DNA from: Dipetalonema caudispina
Lineage: Eukaryota > Nematoda > Chromadorea > Rhabditida > Onchocercidae
Direction: 5' to 3'
NCBI GenBank assembly: GCA_013365325.1
Contig: JABVXV010000062.1
Coordinates: 62,001-126,000, forward strand
DNA: 64,000 bases
Both the position numbers and the translations under genes were made by a program. Position 1 is the first letter of the stretch. Each line of letters starts with the position of its first letter. A model generated the notes under the pieces. The model ran no database searches, was not told the origin of the DNA, and was given only the letters and a program-made list of their open reading frames with translations. Below, one piece after another: positions 15,857 through 30,800 of the stretch.

Positions 15857-18800
15857 AAAAGTGATATATTGGAGGAAGGAGCAAATATTCACTTCTTTTT
15901 TTGTTCAAATTGTCCTCTTTTTGTAATGTATCGTTTGAAAGAAAAAAAAAAAAAAAATGTTTTAATTGTTTAATTAGCCAAAAACATTTTATTTCAAAAG
16001 TTTAAAATTTTCTCGTGGTAATCTTTGTACGACATATTCTTCACCCACAGATGCTTATCTTTAATGTGAAATACTACAACATGTTTCAAAGAGATAATTT
16101 CTTTGTGTAAATTTGAAAATACATCAATTTCTGCTACATATTTACAAGAATGTGACATGTGATAAAAACATATTCAATGGAAAAATTCGATCACGTTGTA
16201 ATTCTACCATATACGTTTATACGATATGTAAAAGGATAAACTGATAATTTCACTGCGTGGTATAATAAAAGCAAAAAAAAAAAAAAAGGACATAAATGGA
16301 ATAATAGGACTGAGCTATTTGGGAATTATAAATTTTCATGAAATATGAAATTCAATTCATATTAAGAAGATATTTAACTTTTCTGTTATGAAACTTCATT
16401 AAGAATGTTATAAATTTTAAGAATTATTTCAGCTTAAATTTCAGAAATTTTTGAATAGACTTCAATAGTATTAGTAGCAGTCGATACTTACTCATTCTAC
16501 ATCCAAACATTTGCTACTTTTTCGATTCATTGAATTTCATTTCCGAAATGTTATTTCTACTTTTCCACTCAGAACGATTTTAATTTATCTTAAATTAATC
16601 CATTGTCAGGTATAAATAAATGACACTATTCTACCGGACCATCTATGCGATTATAATTTGCAACCGGGAACTTCTATTGATTCAGGATCCGGCATTAGTG
16701 AAGAAGTAGTAATAACTAATAATAAGAGAACAATGATCAAGAATGAGGAATTATTGAATGCTTTTTTTTTTTTTGGTGATTAGAGTAGAAATGTAACAAT
16801 GAAGGTGAAATTTTAACAATTGTTTAAAAAAAATTTTTTAGGTTCCAATTTTTTTTCCCTTTTTTTTTTTTTGATTACGAAATTGTTATGCATCATTTGA
16901 TATAAATTTCTCCATAATTGTTAATTTCAGAACTCAATGATAACTGGACATGTTAATGCTATAAACAAAATTTATTAAATATTTAACTCATATTTTAATC
17001 TTTACAATCAATATTTTTAATTTGTTTTTGGAAGACAAAAAAAAAAAAAGACACATTCATTGAAATTGCTTGCAAAAAAATTTTTGATTAAATTCTTTCC
17101 CATATATCTTTGTTGAAATATTTCAGCATATTAAAATCTACAATACGAGAGATGTTCAATTTATTCTCTAATCAGACTATCAAATTGTTTGAAAAAATAT
17201 AATATCTATTAAAAAAAAAAAAAAAGAAAAAAACAATTAAATAACTGAGATAACGATCAAATGAAGGCTTCAAAATGATTGAAATAGAATGAAAATGATA
17301 TAGTTATTGTCTGTATCTTCCGCTATTGGTTTATTGGTATCATTCATTGAAAAAGGGATTGAAAATTAGTCAGTTAGTAAAATTTGAAAATAAATGAAGC
17401 GTCAAGTTAAATGGTAAGGCTTTTATGAAAGCTAAACATAAAAGAGATTCATTGAACCCTTGGAATAATTGCTAAGCCTCTCTCTCTTCCTTTCCTTCTG
17501 TTGTATTTGGTTGAAGTGGAAGTCGTAGTAGTAGTAGTAATCGGCCTCTATCCAACCAACCATTTCCATCTTCATCAATAAAATGCAAGAAATTAGACCT
17601 TTAACTGATGGAAAAGAATAGGCCAAAGGATATCCAGCTGAATAAATCTAAACGCATGTTGACAACAATCACTAATTTACCGCTCATCATTAATTCGAGT
17701 ATATGCCTCATGAAAATCTACGTATCTTTACAAAATGATCAATCATTTTAGGGATTAATTTGGGTTAGGAGTATTTGAAAAGTATTATTTTAAATAAAAA
17801 CAATTCAAAAAAATTTTAAAACTTAAAAGAAAGTTATTAATAAACATATGTTTGATCCTCAAAAAAAAAAAAAAAAAATTAAGAATTAATAAGGTTGGAA
17901 TAAATTCGACAAAAACTTAATTTATCGTAAGAAATATCAATAATTTTAGATAATATGTCTAATGGGGATTTAATGTTTCTTTTATTTTCTCCTTGATATT
18001 ATTGTCTAACTCTCTAAACGAATAGGCGAAAATGATGTATTTTATATAGGATGGGTTAGTTTCATCATTATTTTGAGGACCAAACATTTTCCAATCATAT
18101 AGATGACGATAATGATGATGATGATAGTGATGTGATGAGTTTGGGAATATAAACACAGGCTTCTCTCAAAAACAAAATGAAACATATGGCCTAGACGAAT
18201 TGATCTGATCCATCTTCTGGATATTTTTCTAAAATGAAAGTAAATATGTCGCAACTATTTCATATTTAGATCAGATATTACTACCTCATTGAAATATATC
18301 ATAGTATGTATATGTCTATGTGTTGTAATTAATATCAAACTATCATATGTATCAGTTACTGTATACACATGTAAAAATACTTTTCTTTTTTTCCTCTCTA
18401 GAAATTATAATCCTCAATTAAATTAATTTAATTGTAACTAATTCTCACTCATCTTAAAGTAAAAGTTCAAAGTTGATATCTAAGAGGTATTTAGCATGAA
18501 TAATATCGATAAAAGTTTCAAAGCAACAACACAAACATATATAAATATTGCGTTATCATTTCAATTTAATCACGTGAGAATGATCGATAGAATATTACAA
18601 AAGAAATGTAAAAGAATTTTGTGGGAAATTTTCAGCGCGCTCATAACAAAAGAAATGTTTGTTCTTTCTTTCTGCCAAAGAATTTATTTGAAATTAGCTT
18701 AGTGTAGCGCTTAAATCTTTCTTCAACCTTTGTAAAAGGAAAGCATTTCAAACTTCTATCTAAACATACTTCCCGAAAATATTACTTCGCTGAAAATGTA

Positions 18801-21800
18801 GTAACATCTAATTATAGCAATATTAATGAGCTTAATCATTACTCCATTAAATAATATCATTTATGGCCAAAAATTATGCAAAAAGGGAAGAAAAATGATT
18901 GGGTGAGCAAATGTTAACGTTATCGTGAAAAGTTTTGCATTGATTTTAAATTTCAAAATAAGGCATTAAAAAAATTGCTGATTTTCAGTATGTAAATTAA
19001 AGATTTCAAATGTTAAAAATTTCAACATTCGAATGATTTGTTCAAATAAACGATTAATCGTTGAATCATTTCTATCATTTTTTGAAAGCATGGAAATATC
19101 ATTTCCAGTACAGCAATTTTTTCTATTCTAATTTCAGAGCTATGAAAAGTAAAAATTCTTTTATCCTTCCATTCTCTTCTCTTTGTTGCCATATTTAAAT
19201 CGAAATTTGGAAAGTGAAACTTACTTGACATCAGGTGATGATGCATTTTGATTTACAACTGAATCATCACTAGCCGATAATGGCGAACCAGAACTTGTAG
19301 CCATCACATATGATTTAGGCCGTCGTCGATGTCCACATCGGGATCCATTGAAACTATTATGGATATCGTTGAGGAGATACGATAATCCTGAAAGGAAATA
19401 AATCAGAATTGAACAGGGTAATCAATCTGAATGACCTATTTGGACCAGAAGATTCCGAATAGGTCATTCATTGATTCTATTCTCTTTATTTCCAGCGCTT
19501 CTTTCTTACTTTCATCAACATCTATCACTTCCGCTTCTCATTTCACCTTACATTTACATCAATCTATCCTGAAAGAAACATCCAAAATTAATTACCCATT
19601 TGTTCACTGAAGTTGACAAATGATCCGAAAAATTAAACTTTCTTTGGGATAGACATTTCAAAATGAGGAAGAAAATTTATTCAGTTCTAAAATACAAAGG
19701 CGGCATACTTTTAAAAAATCTAACTAAATTTATTCCATTTTCACAAACATCATTTCTTCTCATCGTGATAAATTTAATTTTCAAAAAATCTTTATATTTT
19801 GAAAAATTGCGAAAAAAATTTTCTAAAAAATCTTTGATTGAAAAAAAAAAAAAAAAACTGTGCTCATTTTGAAGAAATTATTCCACAAAAGAAATGATAT
19901 TTTTGGAGGAGAAAAGTATTCGTTCGACTGAAAAAAATTTGTCAATGCTACCCTTGAAAACTTTGCAAAATGATTGAGTGAACAACAATAAGATTTCATG
20001 AAAAATGGCAAAAAAAAAAAAAGGAAAAAAAATATCCCAGAAGTGATTACAAAAATATTTGTCACCCAGAAATAATAAATGACTGCTTGCAAATGTCCAG
20101 AATAAGCTTAGCCTAAAAATATTTCCATCAAATTTATGTATGCTATACTTTGCAAACTAAGTGAAAGTTTTTTTAGCTAAGTATTAGCATAAGATAAAAA
20201 TGATTAGTGAGTTCTGGCTGTGTTTATAATATGTTCCAATAATTCAACCAATATCATAATGATCTCAAGACTGTATCACATGAAATATAATATACCTCTG
20301 ATAAACAATATCCGTACTTGAATGATAATCCATAGATTGTAAATAAAAATGAAAATTATAACTAAACAAATGTTATATAAACTCTGACAGTATATATGAT
20401 AATATGTTTGAGTGGAATATGTTGCAAAAAAGTTGAAAAAAAAAAAAAAAAACAAAACTGATAAATTAATCTAATTCTAATTAACGAAATTTGTTATTAT
20501 TTTCAATTTTTTTTTTTAAACAAATAGGAAAAAACTTCGTTAATTTGTTTCTTCTATAACTTTTATTTTTGAAAAGAAAAGAAAAAAAGAAAAGAAGTAA
20601 AAATTGTTAGGAATAAAGCAGAAACTTTATAGCAAGTAGGAAGCAATACTACGTCAATCTTAGACTATTATCAATAAAAGCATTGCAGAGAGATAAAGCA
20701 CCTCAACTCCTATATCACCACATTGCAATACATTTGAGTTTCGTTGTTCCACAAAACTTCATAAAATTTAAAGAGAACTGAAAATTCACACAATCATAAA
20801 TCAGTGTAAAATTAGCTGCTATTGCAAATAGCAATGGCAGAGGAGCAACAAGAGAAGCTGATAGTTTAAGTAGTCAACCAGTAACAATAGTCTAAAAATG
20901 CCCGATACTAAAGTCGGTATGATTCTAAAAAAGAATTTGTTCAATTCAATTCAAATACTCCATAAAATTGACAATTTTTCTTTTTTTTTTTTTTTGTTGA
21001 GGGTAAAAAAGTGCATTTTTTTTTTTTTTTTTTTTTTTGATTAATTTGTTGAAAATATTCAGATTGTAAGCTATAAATGATGTAGCAGCTGCTAAAAAAC
21101 ATGAAAAAATTTTGATGAAAAGTATTTCACCCGAGATATGCCAGACACAGAATTATTGAACTGCAATAAAATATCGTCCTCTTAGTAATTCATTTATTCA
21201 TTTGTTTTCATTTTGCTTTCCTCAATAATTCCTTTTTTCACTCTTTTTTTTTCTGTTTTCAATTTCTATTTAATTATTTCTGTAGAAATATTTTGGCCTT
21301 ATTTGTATATAATAATTATTGAGTGGAGAAATATACCAAAATTTGTTAAATCAATTACAATTATCATAATTCAGCGTACTGAATACGATAATTTTATGAT
21401 TAGCAATGTATTGAATGAATGAAAAAAATTGCAATTGAATCATTTTTTAGAATTGATCTACAAATAAAAAGCCTGGGAAAGAAACTAGTAACATATCTTA
21501 ATTCTTTCAAGTAAGGCTTATAAATTGTATGAAATTCTCAAGAAATCTAATAAAAACATCTGCCTAGAGCAGTGAATTCAATAAAATAAGTGTTAAAATT
21601 CCCTGTCAAATTATCTGGCCAACTTTTATTAAGTGAGGATGACAAGAAGATTGTTCAGATTGCTTTAATCACGGATCAGATCACGATATTGCTATCAATC
21701 GATGATTAACGAAAGAAAGACTTCGCTAACTGTTGAGATATTTTCGTTCAAGTAACTAAATGATCATATGAAATTCAAACCGGAATTTTCTTTAGCCGGA

Positions 21801-24800
21801 ATGAAGCGATATATAGTATCAGTGATAATGATATATTCCTTTTTATTATTTTATCTTCCTACATTCTTTCCCTTTTTTTTCTCTGATCCATCAACAATTC
21901 ATTTTCGCTTTTGTTTCTCCTCTCTCATAAACCAAGTCCATAAAAATTTTATTTTGATTAGGATTCAAAAAAGTGATTTGAAAATTTCGGCCCATGCAAG
22001 GAAATACTACTGCGATAGATCAATCAGTTAAACAATTTCCGATACCAGAAATTAATGTTGATGATTGCAAAATAATTTGTCGGAAACTTTTTCATTGCTA
22101 AAAAATCCTACTTTACGCAATTAAAAAAATCAAAGGAATGATTAATAAGAACTAACATAACGTGTACTATATGACATAGTGCAGAAATTAATTTTTCAAA
22201 AACTTCAAGATTTCAAGAAGCTAAAAAAGAAAAGAAAAAAGTTTCCACAAACAAATGATTTCAAAATTCTTGCTGTTTGAACTTTTTGCTGATATAAAAT
22301 GCAATATGTGACGATGCTAATTTTTTTTCTCAGTCTGTTACGAAATATTAAAAGTACGAATAAATAAATTTTCGAAGGAAAAAAACCAACGAATATAAAA
22401 TTTTAACAATTTACGATGAAATTCTACCTTAAATATGAAAATTTAAAATTTTTCATCAATTTTTCTATATTTCATAAGAGAATGAGAAAAAGAAAAGTAA
22501 CACCATCATATATCGCATTTTCTTTTCTCAAGCTTTTTTTGTTGATAAATTAGGAAGTATTAGAATTTCGGTAATAATAAAAATTGTTACAAATATAAAC
22601 TTTAGCTCATAAAAAGATTTTGTTGAATTGAGAAGTAGAAATCTTTCATTTAGAGTAACTAAATTACATGTAAGAAGTAATTGATAACTGTTATAATTGT
22701 CATAAATACTGGATGATATATAAATCAAAACTTCATCAATATTCTTAAATAAATATTGGTTTACAATTTTGGCTTAAATAATTTGAGGAAATAGATTTTT
22801 ATGCATTTCTATGATCTCAAAAATATGTAAAATGATATCATCTCCATTTGATAGATAATATGATAAGATGATCAATCTCATAGCAATCAATTTCAGTGTC
22901 AATATCAACATTGTAGTACAGAGGGTGAAAAAGAAACACTCTGAAATGGAAGAAGAAAAGGATGAGTAAACAATATAAAGCAAGAATAATGCAACTTTAG
23001 CAGCAGCACATCATATCAATCAACAAATTCGTCTTTCTTTACTTCCTTTCTATCCGTAATTAATTAACCTCTTCATTTCCTCATCTACCTAAATATTTCA
23101 ATATTTGTTTATAGATCGTAATGATAAATAAATTACATAAAAAAAAAAAAAAAAAAAAAAAATTTCATTTGTCTGGTTTTCTGATAATCAATTATTTTGT
23201 CGGTTTAGTCTCATTTCTCGAGAGAATGAGAATTGGGAATTACTTGGCATGTGCAAAAAGTTTCATCAAAAATAAAATTTAGTAAGTTCAAAATTAAATC
23301 CTACAGCAAATCATTTCGGAAGGTCTTAAAAAAAAAATATTTTAGTAAAATTACATGGAATTACAAATAGAAAAATGATAAGGGAAAAAGAAAATTGACA
23401 TTTATTATCATCAAATATCGTTCAAATTTTCAGTACATTGTATCATTTAACACTGATACAGTTCCAAATATCTGATCATAAGTATGCGATAACACTCAAA
23501 AAAATTAAATATTTATTTCTAATAAAATTAAAAGAACAATTGAGAGGTAAGATTACAGAATCACCGGTAATTCAGTTCATTTCCCATAAAAGAATTACAT
23601 TTATGAAATGGTAATCGGAAAATGTTGTAATAATGAGTAAGTAATTAATTAAAGATGTCTGCTGAAAGCAATAATTTATAAGTGAAAATTAGTCTAATTG
23701 ACGTTTCATTAAATGCAAAAATTGAATGATTACAGATGAAATATATATGCAAAGGTTATTATTAGTTTTAAAATATTTTTAATTCAATATGACAAGTGAT
23801 GATATCATTGGGAAATTAAAGTGGAGAAGAAGAAGAAGAAGAAATAAGCCAAAATAATTTCTTTCTTTAAATAATTTTTTTATAATTTCTTTAAAATGAA
23901 AATTATAATGAAATATCAGAAACTGACATTTTAGTTCCACTACAAAATGCCACAGCTGATGATTTTTTTATTTTGTCAACTTTTCAATTCAACTATCTTA
24001 TCAGGGTTCTCACGCTAAAACGTAAACTTACGCCACGTGTTTCTCCGATAAACTGAGAGCCAAATGGATGGAAAAAAAAAGTGATTGAAAAGAATTTCCA
24101 GTTAAAAAAGAAAGGAAACAAATGGGATCAATTGCAATTTCCAGATTGGTAAAGTTATCCGTTTCAGCATGTTATCTGAAAGAAGGCAAAGAGATTGCAT
24201 GAAAAACATTTACTCGAGATGATAGGATCAGAAGAGTCGAAATTTCAACAACAGCAGGAATAATACTATAATACGTGAAGGATCGAGAATAGTGAACCTC
24301 TTCATGTCAGAACTTCATCAAACTCGAATGTAAAATGAGGAAAAATTGAATGCATGTCTAAAATATAAACAACAAACTTGGAAAAATTTAATTTGAATTC
24401 TAAAGAAAATGAAATAAAATCTTCAGAAAAAAAAAGAACTTCAATTTTACGAAAACATAAATAATCGAAAAAATTTTTTTTTTCAACCGCCAGATTTCTA
24501 TACCATTGATGAACCGAAATGAAGACAGATATCAATTATGAAGAATCCGATAAATGAAGTTTTCAAAGATGTTTATGTATAAAAATGGGGGAAAAAAAGA
24601 GGATGTTGTAAACGAAGAAGAAAAAGAATATTGCCTTGGGTTATCCTAAATGAATGAAAAAAATGAAACTATTCAGAAGTGCTGTAAATAGTATGTCAAT
24701 GTTGATTTGTAGGAATGATAATCGGTAATCTGTTTAATCTAACCGACTGAACAATATCGTCACCATTCCATCAATAAACAGATGTTTCCGTCCGATCATT

Positions 24801-27800
24801 TGATTATTTCCAAAGTTTATCCACTAGCCTAATCTAAGAATTCTAAACGAAATTTCCTTTCATCTCTTCACCTTTCACCAATCAATGTAATCATTATCAC
24901 TAACAGTATCTTCTGCAACAAATAAGTTATCAATAATCACAGTTTTATTGAGAAATCTTGACAGCTTTCAACTTTTCGCAAAGCATTTGCTACTTCGAAA
25001 GAATTACCTGAACATGATGAAAAGTTTGTAATATCAGAGTTAATTGGACAACGAATTCGACAAAAATATTTGTTCACTTCGATAAAGAATTTGTAAAAGA
25101 ATAGGCCTCTCTACTAAACGAAATACAATTAATGAATGCAAAAAGCTCTACAGCCTAATGATTGTTGCATTAGTAGTAGGTGTTATTGCTGGATCTACAA
25201 AATGTTAAGTGACCACCTGTAGCTTATAACCTTTTAACCCGTGTACAATCTATTCTTCCTCTTACAACTATAAAGGTCATCCAGAATACAGCGCAATATT
25301 GATATATTTATATATATCCCGCTGTGTAAACTGTCATGTCATCATCACAATCATAATTTCATTTCACCTCTTATTATCATGATCATTTTATGATTAGTAT
25401 TGTTATCATTATTCCAAGCTCTCTCTCTTAACAATAAAATTTAGAAATCCTTTTATAGTAAGAAATGTAAAAAGCGGAAAGTTTCATGGTAAAGATTTAA
25501 CTGTAAAATTTAAATCAGGTAAGGAATTCTAATAAATGAAATTTTTGAATATCAGGATTTCTGGATATCCTCATCTCTTTCGGAAGATTTTGATCTCCAG
25601 AAATTCAATTATTATTTCAGTCCTTATGCAATAAAAAGATGTTTTACCTTAACAAGAATTCTTTGCAGTTCAAACAATAACAATTATTTCAAGAATTTAC
25701 ATTTCAGACACAAAGCAATGAAGTCAATTGTAGATGATTTTATTTAGAATTTTGATAGTACTAATTGGGATCATTTGATCAAAAAGGGTAAAAGAGTTGT
25801 AGACCGGAAATTATAATCAGTATTGAAGAATGAAGTATAAACCTGATAAGAGTTGCAGAAAATTCTTTATTTCAATATTCAAACTAAACCATCCAAACAA
25901 ACTTTTTGTGAATAGCACAAAATGCACTTTTTATTATATAATAAAGAGAGCAAAAAATGCACTTTTCATCATACCAAACCCATTTTTTGCCTTTCTTTCC
26001 ACTGCAAAACGATAAATTTGTTATATCAAATAGGTATTTCTAAATTTTGTTAGCCTAAAAAATCTAATCTATTCCTGAATTCTTCCATCCAAATCAACTT
26101 ATTCAATCTTCTTAACAGTTCAATTATCTCAATCCCAAAACGCTTCAATCTAATCATGCTCATATTTTGAAATAACTTTTATTTTCAACGAATACAATTA
26201 CTAATTTATCATAATGATTGCAATTGCCAAAGATGAATTGTACATTTCGTGATAGAATATAAAAAGTATTGGAGAGAAATGATGAAATGAAAAATCCGTC
26301 TATGGAAAAAGAAAAACAGTCAAAATGATTCAAATATTTCGGAAATCCAAAATATGGAGAAATAGATGGATGAAACTATTGATGACGCACTCTACTTCAT
26401 TTCAATTATTTGCATCTTTCTCGAAATCATTTACAAGTTCAGACCGGTTTTTCATTGATATTAACATGTTTACGAAGTAAAAGTTGAAGTACAAGTCTTT
26501 TAAAATTACTGCAGAAAATGGGCATATATTTATTTTTTTTCCCCTCTTTTTTTTTTTTCATTAACATTTTTTGCAATTAAGTCGGAAAATTGAAACCGTT
26601 AGGAAAAGAAAAAAAAAACCTGACAATATTCGGAAAATTGAAACAATTTGTCAAGAAGAAAATCTGACAATATTTTCTAAAAAAAAAAAAAAAAAAAGAA
26701 TTTCATAGCCTTTAATTAATGTATTTTTTTCAGAAAAAGAAAACCATTCCGATAATTTCGAAATTTTTTTAATGACTAACAAATGTAATGAAAGCAAAAT
26801 TAAATTAGTAATTTGCTTGACTTAAATTGTAGTCAATCAGAAAAAAATTAATCGATTTCAAGAAAAGACCAAAAAAGCAAAATTGTTTAATTTTTTTTTT
26901 TTTTTTTTGTTACAATTAGTCAGCGGTAAATTGTTGTAACTAAGCGAAATTGCTTAAAGCAAAAATTTTTAATTTTTGCAACTAACTATGACTACAGCTA
27001 ATCACAATTCGATCTGTTTCACATTTTCCGGAAGTAACGATAATGTTTGTACACGTGGAAATTTACAGGTAATCCAGCATTTATTAATAATGATGAAAAT
27101 GATCTAAGTAATTAACCGTTCATTAGTGTGAATAATTTAACGCTATATACAAGTGATCATAAGCATAAGTATTATTTAGTAGTAAAGATAATGTGACTTA
27201 CAAAAATAGTAGGATAATAGGATCAGATTAATGGATGGTATTGATACTGAAAACTTCTGAGATGTCTGTTCCGTATTCTTAACCAAAATTTGAGGTAATC
27301 TTTATTTAATCATTAAAATACTTTCTGAGCATTTAACATAACAAATAAAGCATTTTTTAGAAGACTTATCATATGATTAAAAATAAGTCAGAAAAGAAAT
27401 CGTTGAAATTAATCGCAATTATTAGATCTGATCAATACAAGGGAGGAAGAAAAACAGACCTAATTGATCATTACAATAATTATTAATTACTATTAATTGA
27501 ATTTTTACCACTTCAGAATGTTTAATAAGAAAGCCATCCTATGAAGAGAATTTAGGATTTAATTTCAAAGAAATGTGTAACATATCAAAGGAGAATAAAC
27601 ATAACAAAGAAATATTATTTAAATATTGATAACATACCTAAATATCATATGAAATTTAGGCCTTTGGAAAAGTATATTGCAACTGTAGCATTTTTCATCC
27701 ACAAATTTAAATATATCAATGTTTAAAAATGATATTTAATACCATAAAGATTAGAATTTTTCATTGGAAATAGGAATTTATAACTTTTAAAATACTTTTT

Positions 27801-30800
27801 TTTCATCCTCTCAAATGACTTTTTCCATCCTCTTTTATATTAATTAATGTTCCATTTTTATTCATAAATAACCAAAAAAAAAAAAAAAAAATCAGTAAAT
27901 GATAAAAGACACTGAAAATAAAAAGAAGATAGAATGAATGTTGCAGTGATTGGTGTTCTGCTCTATCGCCAATTGATGGTACAAAGTAGTACAACTAACG
28001 TCCAGCAGCTTAAATTTTGTTGAAAAATCGATGCGAATGACTCGACTCTATTTTGACAAATTATAAAGTTCGGAAAATTTTCAAATTCCTTTTGGGAATG
28101 GAAATTTTCAGACTTTCAAGCTATTCTAATCTATCCTTTCATATCAACAACAATGACTTCCAGTCAGGAAGTCAAAAAATTTCAACTTCATCAGTTACAA
28201 GCTCTTTCCTACGGAATATTGGTCAACAAACTTTGACACTTACCATATTTCGAGAATGCTTCCACAGAGGTTGCTCGTTCAAGGCGCTTTTTTACGATGT
28301 AATCCGTATTTTCAGTAGCCGTTATTGTTGGTGATAATAAATTTGTATTGGCTGAAAATGAATTTCCTGTTGAAAATGAACATTAATAGGAAGATAAATG
28401 ATAAATGAAAAGAGAAATAAAAAAATTTAACAGTAATAATAACATAAGTTGTAAAAATGGTATGATTAACGGTAATGATAAATGATAGTAGTGATATGAG
28501 ATTTTTTCATCATCTACTAGATCCTAACAACTGATAGCTGTACGAACAGCATCTTTTTCTGTGATAATAGTTACGAAAGTAATAGTTACGCATGAAGTAC
28601 TTGAAATAATTGTTTACTTGAACAGTTGAAATGAAATGAAAGATTTAAAAGATAATGAATTATCAACATCTATCTAATCAACTGGTGATAAGACTTTTAG
28701 ATAAGTCTAAACTGATCGTATCTGACTTGCAAAATCATACCCTATTCAGGAGATACGTTGTACCGAATGTTCCGGCAATTCTTTTAATGAGAATAAATGT
28801 CGCGATATGTCGAAAGAGGTAAAGTTATTGGGATGGATGACAATGTTACCAATAAATTAATTATTACTAACAAATATTGCTTCTAAACAAAATTTGATGG
28901 AATTTAGGCCACCAATCATTTCCAAAACAATAAATTCAAAATGCTTGAAATGAGAGAAAAATTACAATTCTGCAAGTAATAATTCGGTATCATTAAAGAA
29001 CCATCCTTCCCATTCTACAATTCAATATATCCATTCAAAAATAAAATAAAATTGTGAATAGTATGCAATTCATAGATAAATTCCACATTAAATTATGTGA
29101 ATTGACCAAAATTTGAAAGTTCCAAAATACAGCAAATAATTTCCAACCGGAACGATGGTTATCGGGTCCTTATGTTTACTATCATTTAACAGAAATTGGG
29201 ATCGTTTAAGTTGCCAAACCTGATTTCTAATTCCGATAAGCTATATGTATCACATATCGGAAAATGTTTACTGCACTTACACCAATGGTAATGCATAAAA
29301 ATGTTATAACTAAATAAGCAGAAGTCACAAAATCATTGAATTAATCAAGTTAATAAGTTTTAAAAGTTCAGGTTAAAATCCGGGATATATTAAATTGGTA
29401 CCGAGCTCAGAAATTAGGCATTATTGCAAAAGCGAAATTATAAAAAATTAGAAGATATATACTTTCTTTCAAAATAGATCCATTCATCAAGTTTAAAATC
29501 AAAATTTCAATAATTCAAGACATTTACAGTAATAGATAATAAAATTAGAGAAAATTAAGCAAATTTCAATTATGACTATCAGTATGATCATTGGTATAGT
29601 TTATTATGCAACTTCAAAGTGAGGAATTTTGCTAGAAAATGATAGCTACCAAATGAGATGCAATGAAAATGCTGAAGAAAATTAAGGAAAGAAAACATGA
29701 AAGTGATAGAAATAAATTCAACATTTACAACATGAATATAACTAATACAATTCTATGATAATTCTAATCATTCTCCTCTTATCATTTATATTTCATATTC
29801 TCAATGAAGAAATTAAATTTGCTTTTATGCCTTCTAAATAATTTCACTTTGTTTTCGTTGAATAGATTAGAAAAAATGATTGTATCATAGTTAATGAGAT
29901 CAATTATCCATTTTTTTTTTTCTCTAATCTATCCTTGAACTATTTTCTGTCAGTCAATTTCCGAAATTATAATTTTTCAATAATTGCATAAAAATCATCT
30001 GTAATGCGTAATCTATCCATCCTTGATACTTTATTTTGCTTTGCAAACTAGATCAGTGTTATCAAATATAAAATAGAAGAATTGTAAAAGGAAATTAAGA
30101 AATGATTATCATCAATAAGTAAATCTTTTCGTTTCCTTGAAAAGTCATAAATCAGTTTAAGAATAATACTACAAAACAAAAAAATGACATCACAATTAGC
30201 AATAATGTGCTTCTGTAATAATTAGATTACACCTCATGAATTCAATGCTTTTCAACTCAACAAATTCTTAAAATTTTGGAAATTATTTTTTATCATTTTT
30301 TATATAAAATTTAATTGTTCTACGATCTTAAGCCACATCTTCCTTTCTCGTTTTTTTTTTTTTTTTTTTTTTTCAATTTCCAAACAAAGCGATAGATTAG
30401 CCTTTGCTGTCCATCTTTTGCCCATTCCCTGACAATAAAATGAGTCAGTCGTCTTAACAATGAATTTCGGCCATTTCTTTTTTCAAATCTTTGTCATCAA
30501 ATTTTTGAAAGAAAAAAAAAAATTTATAAAAAAGAGAAAATATGGTCATATCATGCTAAACATACTTTTTTTTTTTTAAACTTATGGTTCAAGAACAAAA
30601 TTTGCGCAGGCTCACACAATTAACCATAATCAGTGGAAAAAATCATTATCCTTGAAAATTATTACCCTTCCGATCCTTCCGCTTCCTTTTTTTTTTTTTT
30701 TTTTTAGCAAATGAAAAGCAATGTTTTGAAAGTTTATATTTACTACAATCATTCCTATTTTTGCCAAAATTCTTCTTTTACTATGAATTTTTATATTACT

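Noticed and set aside
16487..16500. Consensus GTAAGT donor after an ATG frame on the minus strand in RhoGAP intron 12
   Set aside because: The frame meets TGA right at the donor, so no coding exon can be formed.
28053..28334. Plus-strand open frame of 93 codons
   Set aside because: It overlaps RhoGAP exon 11 on the opposite strand, whose frame and splice phases fit the gene; this is a shadow.
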